Part shown: one piece after another, positions 1-9,332 of the stretch
Numbering within the stretch: position 1 is the stretch's first letter
How the letters are laid out: every line of letters starts with the position of its first letter
Assembly (NCBI RefSeq): GCF_002024505.1
Contig: NZ_CP019402.1
Coordinates: 1,302,001 to 1,366,000, forward strand
From: Plantibacter flavus
GTDB taxonomy: Bacteria > Actinomycetota > Actinomycetes > Actinomycetales > Microbacteriaceae
Length of the DNA stretch: 64,000 bases
Reading direction: 5' to 3'
Position numbers and translations under genes: made by a program
The notes under the pieces: model-generated
The model's input: only the letters and a program-made list of their open reading frames with translations
The model's database searches: none
What the model was told of the DNA's origin: nothing

Positions 1-1
1 C

Positions 2-727
2 CGCAACTCCGTCCTCGAAGCGCTCCGGGCGAAGATCCCAGCCACCACGCTGTACGTCGCGACCCGCATCGAGATGGACGACCGGGTGAAGGAGGCGCTC
101 AGCATCGCCACCCGACGCGGGATCCCGGTGCTCGAGGTCATGCGTCCGGAGCTCGACCGCATGGCCGGCTTCGACGGCGTGCACCAGGGCCTCGCCATCA
201 AGGTGCCGCCCTACGAGTACGCGCACCCCATGGAGTTGCTCGACCAGGTCATCTCCCGTGGCGAGAACCCGTTGTTCATCGCCCTCGACGGCATCACCGA
301 CCCCCGGAACCTGGGTGCGATCATCCGATCGACCGCAGCCTTCGGTGGTCACGGCGTGATCCTGCCGCAGCGCCGGAGCGTGGGCCTCACCGCCTCCGCG
401 TGGAAGACCTCGGCAGGCGCGGCGGCTCGGACGCCGGTCGCGATGGCCGCCAACCTCACCCAGACGCTCAAAGCGTTCAAGGAGCGCGGTGTCTTCGTGA
501 TCGGCCTCGACGGCGACGGCGACGTCTCCCTCCCGGGGCTCGAACTCGCCGATCAGCCGATCCTCGTGGTCGTCGGCAGCGAGGGCAAGGGCCTGTCCCG
601 CCTCGTCACCGAGACCTGCGACGCGGTCGTGTCGATCCCGATCTCGGCCTCGACCGAATCGCTCAACGCCGGGATCGCGGCCAGCGTGACGCTGTACGAG
701 ATCGCGCGTCGCCGGAACGCCGAGTAG
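2..727 (+). CDS. rlmB: 23S rRNA 2'-O-methyltransferase, SpoU/TrmH family (5' end outside window)
   Basis: The frame is open from base 2, so the start lies upstream. The first visible residues ([13 protein letters not shown]) fit the small substrate-binding domain that precedes the SPOUT knot in RlmB. An internal ATG at 74 is not the start. The knot motifs are all present: NLGAIIRST, the SAM-loop [11 protein letters not shown], and [15 protein letters not shown] near the C-terminus. Family members transfer a methyl group from SAM to a ribose 2'-OH in 23S rRNA in the cytoplasm. RlmB is the closest match by layout, but another TrmH-family rRNA methylase cannot be excluded. The gene ends just before a perfect hairpin shared with the convergent DUF4032 gene. 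Confidence 0.85.
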   Translation, partial: RNSVLEALRAKIPATTLYVATRIEMDDRVKEALSIATRRGIPVLEVMRPELDRMAGFDGVHQGLAIKVPPYEYAHPMELLDQVISRGENPLFIALDGITDPRNLGAIIRSTAAFGGHGVILPQRRSVGLTASAWKTSAGAAARTPVAMAANLTQTLKAFKERGVFVIGLDGDGDVSLPGLELADQPILVVVGSEGKGLSRLVTETCDAVVSIPISASTESLNAGIAASVTLYEIARRRNAE

Positions 728-757
728 GTCACCGGCGCTCGCACCGCACGAACGAGG

Positions 758-795
758 ACAGGCCCTCGGAACGGATCTCCGTTCCGAGGGCCTGT
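758..795. terminator. Bidirectional intrinsic terminator
   Basis: A perfect inverted repeat of at least 16 bp (760-775 with 778-793) has a 2-nt centre. It lies between the convergent rlmB and DUF4032 genes and can serve both. Confidence 0.8.
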
Positions 796-823
796 CTGTC
801 ATCAGCCGAGGTGTCGGACCCGA

Positions 824-2104
824 TCAGACGAGGTCTCGCCAGTCGACCGGTCCGGTCATGGCGGCGGGGATGCTGATCGCCTCGGTCGGCGGCACGATCA
901 TGGTCGCCTCGTCGCGGCGGTGTCGCAGGACGGTGTTCACGTAGGAACCGACGGCTTCCGCGAGGGGGATGTCGCGACCCTCGTTCTGCGCGAGGAACCA
1001 ACGGTGCTCCAGAAGTTGGTGGAAGATCTCGGCGGGCTCGAGCTTGCCGCGGAGTTCGCGGGGGATCGCCTTCACCACCGGCTCGAACACGCGGATGAGC
1101 CACTCGTGCGCCGCCATCTCCTCGTCGAACCCGTCCTTCCCGAACGAGGCCGAATACGCGTCGAGGTCGTTGAGCAGGCGCCTCGCCTGGTTCTCGCCCG
1201 CGTCGAGACCGGTGAGCCGCAGAAGACGGCGCTGGTGATGCCCGGCGTCCACGACCTTCGGCTGGATCCGCACGGTCGAGCCCTCGTCGGTCGTCTTGAT
1301 CGCGAGTTCCTCGATGTCGAAGCCGAGTTCGTTCAGGCGGTGGACGCGCTCGGTGATGCGCCAGCGCTCGGACGCGTCGAAGGACTCGGAGCCCGTGAGC
1401 TCCTTCCAGAGCGAACGGTAGGCGGCGACGATGCCGTTGCTCACGGTGACCGGGTCGAGCTCGGCGTCGGCGCGTCCGCCGGCCTCGAGGTCGAGGAGCT
1501 CGCCGGCGATGTTCACGCGGGCGATCTCGAGGTCGTTCTCACGCTGCCCGTTCGACAGGCCGCCCTCGTAGAGCTTGCCCGTCTCGGCGTCGACGAGATA
1601 GGCGGCGAAAGCGCCCGCGTCGCGCCGGAAGAGCGTGTTCGACAGCGACACGTCGCCCCAGAAGAAGCCGACGATGTGCAGGCGGACGAGGAGGACGGCG
1701 AGCGCGTCGACGAGACGGGTCGCGGTGTCGGGCCGGAGGGTGCCCTGGAAGAGCGCGCGGTAGGGGAGTGAGAACTTCAGGTGCCGCGTCACGAGCACGC
1801 TCGGCAGCTCTCGGCCCTTGCGGTCGCTCCGGTTCGTGATGACCGCGAGCGGGTCGACGCAGGGGATGTCGAGGCGCTGCAGGGTGCGCAGCATGTCGTA
1901 CTCGCCCTTCGCCATCTCCGCGGTCGTCTCCTTGACGGCGATGACGTAGCCGGACAGGTTCGCGAACCGGACGAGGTGGCGCGAGATGCCCTTCGGGAGC
2001 GAGGCGATCGCCTCATTCGGCCAGTTCTCGAGGGGGAGCTCCCAGGGGAGGTCGAGCAGCGCCGGGTCGACGGTGGCAGCGGTGATGTTCAATGCGCCGG
2101 ACAT
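824..2104 (-). CDS. DUF4032 domain protein, kinase-like fold
   Basis: The protein has 426 residues. The N-terminal half resembles atypical LPS-kinase/InaA-like proteins: VIAVKETT could be the ATP-lysine strand, a helix with LVRLHIVGFFWGD could be the catalytic-loop region, and YLVDAETG a DxE metal-site strand. The C-terminal half matches what I recall of DUF4032. The gene sits immediately downstream of ugpC, a pairing I recognise from many actinobacteria. A terminator hairpin separates the two genes, so co-transcription would need read-through. No substrate is known and catalytic activity is an inference. Confidence 0.75.
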   Translation of the reverse strand: MSGALNITAATVDPALLDLPWELPLENWPNEAIASLPKGISRHLVRFANLSGYVIAVKETTAEMAKGEYDMLRTLQRLDIPCVDPLAVITNRSDRKGRELPSVLVTRHLKFSLPYRALFQGTLRPDTATRLVDALAVLLVRLHIVGFFWGDVSLSNTLFRRDAGAFAAYLVDAETGKLYEGGLSNGQRENDLEIARVNIAGELLDLEAGGRADAELDPVTVSNGIVAAYRSLWKELTGSESFDASERWRITERVHRLNELGFDIEELAIKTTDEGSTVRIQPKVVDAGHHQRRLLRLTGLDAGENQARRLLNDLDAYSASFGKDGFDEEMAAHEWLIRVFEPVVKAIPRELRGKLEPAEIFHQLLEHRWFLAQNEGRDIPLAEAVGSYVNTVLRHRRDEATMIVPPTEAISIPAAMTGPVDWRDLV

Positions 2105-2155
2105 GGTGCGGAGCGCTCCTCGGGGATCGTCGTGCAGAGACTGGACAAGCGAAAA

Positions 2156-2200
2156 CGACGATGGCCGAGCGATCGGAGACCGACCGCTCGACCATCGTCG
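2156..2200 (-). terminator. Intrinsic terminator after ugpC
   Basis: On the minus strand an arm starting CGACGATGG pairs with one ending CCATCGTCG, with one internal mismatch, and is followed by GTTTTC. It lies directly beyond the ugpC stop codon. Confidence 0.7.
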
Positions 2201-2208
2201 GCGGGAAA

Positions 2209-3318
<1,110 letters not shown>

Positions 3319-3574
3319 GGTTGTTCTCCTTCACCGGCAGGTACGTGCCGGACGATCCGTTGTGAATGGACGCGAACCCGTCATCGATGGCCGGTTCGCC
3401 GTCCCAGTATGCCACGACCTCCTGTGAATGGAAGGTGCTGCGGCCAGCGGATCTCCCGGCGGACGCACAGCCGGCTCCCGGCCTGGTTTGGGCCTCTCCC
3501 AGGCGGCAGGTCTACGATTACTCTGTTTGGCGCTGCCTCGTCTCCGCAGCGCGAGCCCCCCGAAACGAGGATCA

Positions 3575-4546
3575 ATGTCTGGCGCTGGATCGCAGAACCG
3601 ACCGACCAAGAACGAACGACGCGACGCGGCACGCGAGAAGGCGCGGGTGCTGCGCGAGCAGCAGAAGCGCCGCGACCGCCGCAACCGGGTGCTGCTCCAG
3701 GGTGGCATCGTGCTCGGTGCGCTCGCGATCGTGGCGGTGGTGGCGGTCATCATCGTGACGTCGATCAAGCCCGCCGGACCGGTCCCGACCGCGGCCAAGA
3801 ACGACGGCTTCACCGTCTCCGCCGGCTTGCAGCTGGTCGGAGCCCCGGCCAGTGCGTCGACGCCCACGCCGAGCACGACCGACGATGCGGCCGCACCCGC
3901 GGAGCCTGCCCCGGCCGAGACGCCGGCAGCCACCGAGACCCCCGCCGCCGACGGTGTCGAGATCGCCGTCTACCAGGACTTCCTCTGCCCCTATTGCGGT
4001 CAGTTCGAGACCACGAACGCCGAGCAGGTCAAGGGTTGGCTCGAGGCCGGTGCCGCGACCTACACGGTGCACCCCCTCGCAACGCTGAGCAACCTCTCGC
4101 TCGGAACGCAGTACTCGCTGCGCGCCTCGAACGCGGCGGCCTGCGTCGCGGAGTACTCGCCGAACGACTTCTTCTCCTTCAACACCGCACTGTTCGAGAA
4201 CCAGCCCAAGGAGAACACCGAGGGCCTGACCGACGCCGAGCTGAAGTCGATCGCCAAGGGCGTCATCTCCGGCGGCGAGAAGAAGATCAACGCCTGCATC
4301 GACGACGGCACCTACAAGTCCTGGGTGAAGGACTCGACCGACCGTGCGCGCAGCGGCCCGCTGCCCGGGACGGACGTCAAGAAGGTGGAGGGCACGCCGA
4401 CCATCCTGGTGAACGGCAAGCAGTACACGGGCTCACTCACCGACGCCGAGCAGTTCGCTGCGTTCGTCCTCGCCGTCTCGAGCGAGAGCTACTCCACCGG
4501 CACGCCGACGCCGGGTGCCAGCGAGTCGCCCGTGACCAACGGCTGA
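3575..4546 (+). CDS. Membrane-anchored DsbA-like thiol-disulfide oxidoreductase
   Basis: I chose the ATG at 3575 because ACGAGG precedes it and residues 1-40 are then a basic, charged cytoplasmic tail; the frame is open further upstream. The product has 323 residues. A single membrane segment (about residues 43-64, GIVLGALAIVAVVAVIIV) is followed by an Ala/Pro/Thr-rich linker. A thioredoxin fold of the DsbA/Thioredoxin_4 type follows, with the redox motif CPYC in YQDFLCPYCGQFE and a cis-Pro region GTPTILVNG. It probably forms or isomerises disulfides in exported proteins. It stands alone between ugpC and tRNA-Thr. Confidence 0.85.
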   Translation: MSGAGSQNRPTKNERRDAAREKARVLREQQKRRDRRNRVLLQGGIVLGALAIVAVVAVIIVTSIKPAGPVPTAAKNDGFTVSAGLQLVGAPASASTPTPSTTDDAAAPAEPAPAETPAATETPAADGVEIAVYQDFLCPYCGQFETTNAEQVKGWLEAGAATYTVHPLATLSNLSLGTQYSLRASNAAACVAEYSPNDFFSFNTALFENQPKENTEGLTDAELKSIAKGVISGGEKKINACIDDGTYKSWVKDSTDRARSGPLPGTDVKKVEGTPTILVNGKQYTGSLTDAEQFAAFVLAVSSESYSTGTPTPGASESPVTNG

Positions 4547-4592
4547 TCCGCCGCCATCGTAGGATGGACGAGACCGGGGCCAGCCCCTGTCG

Positions 4593-4668
4593 GCCGACGT
4601 GGCGCAATTGGTAGCGCAACGCTCTTGTAAAGCGTAGGTTACGGGTTCAAGTCCCGTCGTCGGCTCCA
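4593..4668 (+). tRNA. tRNA-Thr (anticodon UGU), prophage target
   Basis: A full cloverleaf can be drawn. The acceptor arms are 4593-4599 and 4658-4664, the anticodon stem is 4619-4623 with 4631-4635, the loop CTTGTAA places TGT at 4626-4628, and the T-arm is ACGGG-TTCAAGT-CCCGT. CCA is encoded at 4666-4668. The last 39 bases are the attL core, so integration rebuilt an intact gene; the displaced host 3' end is at 41263-41301. Confidence 0.95.
4630..4668 (+). repeat. attL core (39-bp direct repeat)
   Basis: Identical to 41263-41301, from the base just before the 3' anticodon stem through CCA. The bases just outside differ on both sides (A/T to the left, T/G to the right), which fixes the core at 39 bp. 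Confidence 0.95.
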
Positions 4669-4673
4669 TTTGG

Positions 4674-4721
4674 CCCCGTGATTCCGCGGAAGTTGAGCAA
4701 TCAGCTTCGGGAATCGCGGGG
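4674..4721. terminator. Long hairpin between tRNA-Thr and integrase 1
   Basis: A 12-bp outer stem (4674-4685 with 4710-4721, one G-U) and a 7-bp inner stem (4690-4696 with 4701-4707) close on a GCAA tetraloop. It is phage DNA just right of attL. It can end leftward integrase transcripts and replaces the host tRNA terminator moved to 41307. Confidence 0.65.
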
Positions 4722-4725
4722 TCAT

Positions 4726-4746
4726 TCGTTATTTACTCGTGGTTTT
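4726..4746 (+). repeat. Putative integrase arm-type site, P' side
   Basis: Twenty of 21 bases match 41116-41136 (shared core ATTTACTCGTGGTTTT). In the circular phage the two copies flank the attP core in direct orientation, about 60 bp and 126 bp away. This copy overlaps the last codons of integrase 1. Confidence 0.5.
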
Positions 4747-5892
4747 CATCACGAAGGACTGCAGGATTTCAGTGGCATCAGGCCCCTCGTGGCGCTGCTG
4801 TACGTAGTGACTGTTGGCCACTTGTTCCGAGGAGTGACCGAGTTGGTCCTTGGCGGCACCCACGCCGAGCTGATCCCTGAGGACGGTAGCCACGGCTTTG
4901 CGGAACGCGCGAGGCGTGACATCCGCCCACTCGGTCCCCTGAAGGGATCCTCGCCACTGGGTGCGGAAGTTGTTCGGAGACCGGAAGGTGCCCGTCGATG
5001 ACGGGAAGACGAACTCAGAGTGCGAGTTCAGGCGGCGCTCAAGCAGCATCTCCGCAGCGAAGGGCGGCAGCTTGAGCGCCCGGCGAGAGGTATCCGATTT
5101 CGGCCACTCCTGAACCGCGAGTCGACCATCAAGCCCGAGCGCGACCGTTCGTTCGATCGAGACTGTAGGGGGATCGGCGGCGAGGTCCAGATGCCTCCAC
5201 TCAAGCGCGAAGAGCTCACCGGTTCGAGCGCCCGTGGCAGCGAGCATGCGCGCGACGTCGAACAGGTCGGTTGTCCGTCGCGCGCCGCGGCCATCGACGC
5301 CGGCGTCCCACGCCTGGAGATGGGCGAGCACGGCTTGAGCATCGCTGCTGGTGGGTGCTGCCACGCGTTTCCGGGTCATCTCGATGGTCCCCACGTCGCG
5401 GACGGGGTTTGACCTGACTGCACCATGACGGGTCGCAAGCGCGAACATCTGGGACAGAACGACGCGCGTGAGCTTGGCCGTGCTCGGCCCGCTGGACTTT
5501 GCGAGCGCCTTCAGGAACCGGTCGAGTCGCGGCACTGTTGCCTCGTTCAGGCGCACGTCGCCGAGCCCGCGCACGATGTGCTTTGCGACAATCTCGCGGT
5601 ACTTGACGATGGTTCCGGGGGAAAGGTCGCGCTCCGCCGTCTCCGCGAGCCAGAGCTTCGCGAGGAGTGCGACGCGGGATTCGCCCGTAAGGTCATCGCC
5701 GGCCGGAGCTAGTCGATCCTTGAGTGCCTGCACGAGAGCGCGTTCCGCGGCGGCGGGTGTGGAGCCCTGGCGCTGCATCGGACGAGTTACGCCGTCGCTG
5801 TCCCGGTAGTAAGCGACGGCAGTGGGCTTACCTCCCACAGTTGTGCGGCGGATCCGGCCCCACGTTTCGAGCACCAATGGGGGTCGAGCCAT
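4729..5892 (-). CDS. int: Tyrosine integrase 1
   Basis: The protein has 387 residues from the ATG at 5892, which overlaps the repressor stop (TGATG); a GTG one codon upstream is also in frame. An N-terminal arm-binding region and a core-binding SAM-like domain (about residues 72-160) precede the catalytic domain. Catalytic residues are R223 (TGARTGE), K265, R331 (in TPRAFRK, the actinobacterial variant of HxxR with Pro at the His position), H353 (LGHSS) and Y363 (SHYV). It is co-transcribed with the repressor and its 3' end lies 60 bp from attL, the classic place for the gene that made this integration. A second integrase lies at the other end. Confidence 0.92.
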   Translation of the reverse strand: MARPPLVLETWGRIRRTTVGGKPTAVAYYRDSDGVTRPMQRQGSTPAAAERALVQALKDRLAPAGDDLTGESRVALLAKLWLAETAERDLSPGTIVKYREIVAKHIVRGLGDVRLNEATVPRLDRFLKALAKSSGPSTAKLTRVVLSQMFALATRHGAVRSNPVRDVGTIEMTRKRVAAPTSSDAQAVLAHLQAWDAGVDGRGARRTTDLFDVARMLAATGARTGELFALEWRHLDLAADPPTVSIERTVALGLDGRLAVQEWPKSDTSRRALKLPPFAAEMLLERRLNSHSEFVFPSSTGTFRSPNNFRTQWRGSLQGTEWADVTPRAFRKAVATVLRDQLGVGAAKDQLGHSSEQVANSHYVQQRHEGPDATEILQSFVMKTTSK

Positions 5893-6848
5893 CACTCGCC
5901 CCGGTACTCTTCGACGTCGCTGCCGTCGTCGCCCGCGTCTGGGTCGCCCTCCATATAGATCAGGCGGTACGTCTTGCCGTCTTCGCCAGTCTCGAGTTTT
6001 GAGCGATGGTTCGAACCGACTGGAGCCCCTGACTCATCGATAATCGGACCCACAACTGTGTGTGCGACTCGCCTGGGGTCTTCGCTGGCAGGTCGACGGC
6101 TGGATGACCGGTCGAGCGTGGGGTCGTCTTCCATCGCAAGGACCACGCGGCGGCGTATTTCCTCGATCCGTGCCTCGACGTTCGGGGGGACTCTCAGACC
6201 GTTCCAATCCCACATGCCGCCTGGCACGCGCTGCAAGAGGTCCCGATAGTCGTCGATGAGGTCTTGCACGTACGCGCGGTAGAAGTCGTCGCTTAGCATC
6301 TCCGCAGTGACGCCAAAGCTGTGAAGCGGGCCGTCGGAGTGCCGAACGGACCCCCGAGCATCTTCCGCCGCCTTGGCAGCAAATGCGCCTCTGTCTGATC
6401 TGGCATCCTCGATCGCTTGTACCTGCTTGAGTGAGCCTTCGGCTCTGAGCAGAGACGTCATCAATGCGCGCGCGTCGTTGGGGATCTGAAGCCCGTGCCA
6501 TGCGTTCTCGGGCGCGTAAATCGAAGTCGCGAACAGGTACTCGACGTTCGTCAGGCCGGCGTATCCGTCAGCAAGACCTTCCAGGGCGACCGGCTCGAAG
6601 GGGCTGGACATATCGACGAGAAGGGCGATGGGGGAGACGTCAAGCCCGCTCGCAACGAGGGCAAGTTCGGTGGCAGTGAGGTCTCGTTTCCGACCGCTCT
6701 CGACGTTGGCGATCACACCACGCGTGATGTCCGAGCTGGGGATCGCTTCCGCCAGCTGCTCTGCCGTCATGCCGCGCCACCGTCGAACCGCGGCAAGGCG
6801 CCGGCCAACGAGACTAACCGACTTCTTTGGAGCCTCATCTTGTGTCAT
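5892..6848 (-). CDS. XRE-family prophage repressor
   Basis: The protein has 318 residues. The N-terminal helix-turn-helix spans about residues 12-72 (RLAAVRRWRGMTAEQLAEAI ... GVIANVESGRK). The acidic C-terminal region has no recognisable protease or oligomerisation motif, so it does not look LexA/CI-like. It probably maintains lysogeny by binding the ACTGCAC repeats in the divergent control region upstream. The ATG is preceded by TAGAGT with a 6-nt gap and no Shine-Dalgarno sequence, which fits a leaderless transcript. An ACTGCAC copy overlaps that -10 element, suggesting autoregulation. It overlaps integrase 1 by one base. Confidence 0.8.
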   Translation of the reverse strand: MTQDEAPKKSVSLVGRRLAAVRRWRGMTAEQLAEAIPSSDITRGVIANVESGRKRDLTATELALVASGLDVSPIALLVDMSSPFEPVALEGLADGYAGLTNVEYLFATSIYAPENAWHGLQIPNDARALMTSLLRAEGSLKQVQAIEDARSDRGAFAAKAAEDARGSVRHSDGPLHSFGVTAEMLSDDFYRAYVQDLIDDYRDLLQRVPGGMWDWNGLRVPPNVEARIEEIRRRVVLAMEDDPTLDRSSSRRPASEDPRRVAHTVVGPIIDESGAPVGSNHRSKLETGEDGKTYRLIYMEGDPDAGDDGSDVEEYRGE

Positions 6849-7023
6849 AACTGCACTCTACATCGATACGGTGCGTCGGTGTTGCACTTTCTCGTGACCG
6901 GACGTATGGTGACTGCACAAGCGCAGTAACCGCACTAACGCCCAGTTGAATGTGCAGTTTTGACACAATGACGTTGCTTGCCTGAGCGTCCACATTCAAT
7001 CGGGCCAGACCGAACGGAACCCC
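6849..7023. promoter_or_regulatory. Divergent lysogeny/lytic control region with repeated operators
   Basis: This 175-bp region separates the leftward repressor from the rightward early genes. ACTGCAC occurs at 6850-6856 and 6912-6918, and inverted (GTGCAGT) at 6952-6958. Near-copies lie at 6881-6887 and 6921-6927. These are good candidates for repressor operators. The leftward -10 (TAGAGT, 6860-6855) and the rightward promoter both lie among them. Confidence 0.65.
6882..6910 (+). promoter_or_regulatory. Rightward early promoter
   Basis: TTGCAC (6882-6887), a 17-bp spacer and TATGGT (6905-6910) form a good sigma-70-type promoter. It overlaps or abuts two operator-like repeats and faces the early genes. 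Confidence 0.6.
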
Positions 7024-7218
7024 ATGGCACACCCGAGCCCCATGTTGACCCTGCCGGAAGCAGCCGCCTACCTGAGGGTGAGCGAACGCACTCTCTACGA
7101 CTGGCGGTGGAAGAGGAAGGGACCACCCGGAATCAAGGTCGGATCGCTCGTTCGATACCTGGTCGCCGACCTCGATGAGTGGCTAGGCGTCGGAGCCGCG
7201 AGCTCCGACCAGCAATGA
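7024..7218 (+). CDS. Excisionase-like/MerR-type HTH protein
   Basis: The protein has 64 residues. The sequence LTLPEAAAYLRVSERTLYDW, followed by a GPPGIKVGSLVRY wing, is the typical winged-helix 'DNA-binding domain, excisionase family' pattern. It could be Xis (directionality factor for one of the integrases) or an early Cro-like regulator. It is the first rightward gene after the repressor. A second in-frame ATG at 7042 would still leave the whole HTH. No clear ribosome site precedes the first ATG. Confidence 0.75.
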   Translation: MAHPSPMLTLPEAAAYLRVSERTLYDWRWKRKGPPGIKVGSLVRYLVADLDEWLGVGAASSDQQ

Positions 7219-7298
7219 CCCGCAAAGAAAAAGCCTCGGAAGCTGCGCCAACAGCCCCGAGGCAGAAACCGCAACCCTCGCAAGAAAGAAGCAGATCT

Positions 7299-7922
7299 AT
7301 GACAACCACTATGCCACAAGCAGAGTCCGCGAACCAGAGACCGGTCGAGGACACTTCACTGCACGGGATGATCGACCTCACAGCCCAGCTGCAGGGCCAG
7401 ATCCAGAACGTGTACGACGAGATGGACGGTCCGAGCGATCGTGTCATTGGACACGAGCTGCCTGCACCGGACCCCGAGTTCGACATGATCCACGTGAGTG
7501 ATGACGTCCCGTTCAGCGGATGCGTTGGCCCCTGGATCGTCGAATGCGACACCGGGGCTCGTCACCTTGATGCCGGCGAGGCCGTCGCCTACGCCGCTGC
7601 CCTGTCCGCAGCCGCCCGCCAGGCTCGCATCCTCAACGCTGACGGCTGCGTCGTGTCCGTCCCCGACGAGGGCCGGTTCAAGCAGGGCACGGGGGAGGGG
7701 AAGCCATTCGCTGTGGCTCGCATGATCGAGGCCGGCCAGCCCGATCGGTTCGTCCACGCACGCGACGTCACCAGTGATCACCCGCTCGAGTCCCGTCAGA
7801 CCGGGTACGCGTGGTGCAACGACGGCTTCGGCTTCATCTACTGCGGCACCTTCGAGTGGTTCGGCGAGGAGATCGTCGACGGCGCTCGCCGTGTGCTCCT
7901 CAAGGAGGCGCCCCGTGGGTAG
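7299..7922 (+). CDS. Early phage protein of unknown function
   Basis: The protein has 207 residues from the ATG at 7299, which follows AAGAAAGAAG. An in-frame ATG at 7215 overlaps the previous stop (ATGA) and would add 28 basic, low-complexity residues. In that stretch a short inverted repeat (GCCTCGG...CCGAGGC, about 7231-7262) could be an attenuator or leader hairpin. The protein is acidic and soluble, with no motif I recognise; the region DAGEAVAYAAALSAAARQA is helical. It is the first of three tightly coupled unknown early genes before the replication genes. Confidence 0.65.
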   Translation: MTTTMPQAESANQRPVEDTSLHGMIDLTAQLQGQIQNVYDEMDGPSDRVIGHELPAPDPEFDMIHVSDDVPFSGCVGPWIVECDTGARHLDAGEAVAYAAALSAAARQARILNADGCVVSVPDEGRFKQGTGEGKPFAVARMIEAGQPDRFVHARDVTSDHPLESRQTGYAWCNDGFGFIYCGTFEWFGEEIVDGARRVLLKEAPRG

Positions 7923-8565
7923 GCAGTGGAAGGCGGGTAGCAAGGCGCCGCTCGAGGGCAAGCCGTTCGCGCAGTGGAAGCTGCGGGAGGTCGACCCGCC
8001 TGAGCGAGTGAAGAGCAAGCACATCGTGCCGCTCACCGATCGTGACGAAGGTGACGTCTGGGAGTACATCGCCGTGATCGTGTTCGTGCCGATCCAATCG
8101 GAGGTCTGGGTGCACTTCGCGCCCGGAGCCACCGACGCCGACCGGCGCACCGCATGGGCACACGCGATCGAGCTGCGTGACTCAGTCGAGTCGCTCGACT
8201 CATACTCCCCGGTCGAGCTTCCAGGACAGGGGACGGTCTACGAGTCGACCATCGGCTACCGCGTGCACGGCACGCGCTGCACCGTCTTCGGCTGCCAGAC
8301 GTTCGACAGCTGGCACGTAGGTGAGAACCACAACGCAGACCACGTCGCGGAGGACATCCGCGCTGAGGGCTACCGGGTGCGTCTGGTGCTCCGCTACGGC
8401 GACTGGGTCCCCGAGATCACTCTCGCGGCACACCGCCTCGACACCGCCATCGAGGCGTCAGCTCTCGCCACTGACATCGAGTGGCTCATGCAGGCCCGGC
8501 GCAAGCTCAGCGCGGCCGGCATCTCTCGTTCAAACATCGACTCGTCCGAAGGGACAGCAGCATGA
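7915..8565 (+). CDS. Early phage protein of unknown function
   Basis: The protein has 216 residues starting at GTG 7915. GGAGG (7904-7908) lies inside the preceding gene and the two overlap by 8 bases, so translation is probably coupled. The middle part alternates short strands (IAVIVFVPIQSEVWVHFAP). The C-terminal part contains YRVHGTRCTVFGCQTFDSWH, with His and Cys residues that could bind metal but match no family I know. Function is unknown; the position suggests a role in early takeover or replication. Confidence 0.65.
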   Translation: MGRQWKAGSKAPLEGKPFAQWKLREVDPPERVKSKHIVPLTDRDEGDVWEYIAVIVFVPIQSEVWVHFAPGATDADRRTAWAHAIELRDSVESLDSYSPVELPGQGTVYESTIGYRVHGTRCTVFGCQTFDSWHVGENHNADHVAEDIRAEGYRVRLVLRYGDWVPEITLAAHRLDTAIEASALATDIEWLMQARRKLSAAGISRSNIDSSEGTAA

Positions 8566-9332
8566 CCGCACCAGTCCAGTCGACCCCGCTCGACACGTTG
8601 AAGCAGACAGCCAAGCTCGTCGAGGACCTGCTCGACATCATCATCGACGACTTCGGCGGGAAGTACGGAGTCGACGATAACGACGAGGCGTACACGATCG
8701 CCGATTCGATCTCGATGGTGCTCACGAAGGCGCTCGCCGAACACATCCCCGGCATCAGCTGGAACCAGGACGTCGCGATGCGCTCGTACGACAACGACGC
8801 AGCACGGCAGGCCGTGCAGACGTTCGACGACGGGACGCCTATCTGGCGCCTCATGGATCACGGGGAGTCCAGCAGCTACTACTACCCGCGCCGCGATGGC
8901 GCCCCTGAGGAGCACGCCCAGCGCATGCTCGAGCTCATCAACGGCGGGAAGGGACGCCACTTGCACGCGGTGACCTCACTGCCCGGAGACGCGCCCGGAC
9001 CCGACCCCAGTTCCGAGCCGTCGGGGAACTGGACCGGGGCGGAAACGATCGACAACATCGACACCGCCGTGCAGCGGCTCAACGCCGCAGCGGAGCCCAC
9101 GAACGCCAGCCAGCACGTCGAGGTCATGGCCGGCCTCGCAGAGTGGGAGTTCGACGCTGAGGCGCTCGCCGCAGTCGGTGTCGCGGACGAGCGTGTCGCC
9201 CGGGATCTCGTCAACCTGCTCCACGCTGCGACGCACGCCGTCCGCGGCGACGTCAACCCGAGCATCATCGTGCAGTCCGTCGGCATCATCGGCGGACGCA
9301 TCGCTCACCGCATCGCGGGGGTGGAGCGTTGA
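8562..9332 (+). CDS. Early phage protein of unknown function
   Basis: The protein has 256 residues. Its ATG at 8562 overlaps the previous stop (ATGA). It is acidic, with two largely helical parts (about residues 1-110 and 140-256) joined by a Pro/Gly/Ser-rich linker. No motif was recognised. It overlaps the replication gene downstream by 4 bases. Confidence 0.65.
   Translation: MTAPVQSTPLDTLKQTAKLVEDLLDIIIDDFGGKYGVDDNDEAYTIADSISMVLTKALAEHIPGISWNQDVAMRSYDNDAARQAVQTFDDGTPIWRLMDHGESSSYYYPRRDGAPEEHAQRMLELINGGKGRHLHAVTSLPGDAPGPDPSSEPSGNWTGAETIDNIDTAVQRLNAAAEPTNASQHVEVMAGLAEWEFDAEALAAVGVADERVARDLVNLLHAATHAVRGDVNPSIIVQSVGIIGGRIAHRIAGVER

Noticed and set aside
6960..6988. Perfect TTGACA as a second early promoter
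   Set aside because: No acceptable -10 at 16-19 bp (TGAGCG at 17); the TTGCAC-17-TATGGT at 6882-6910 is better.
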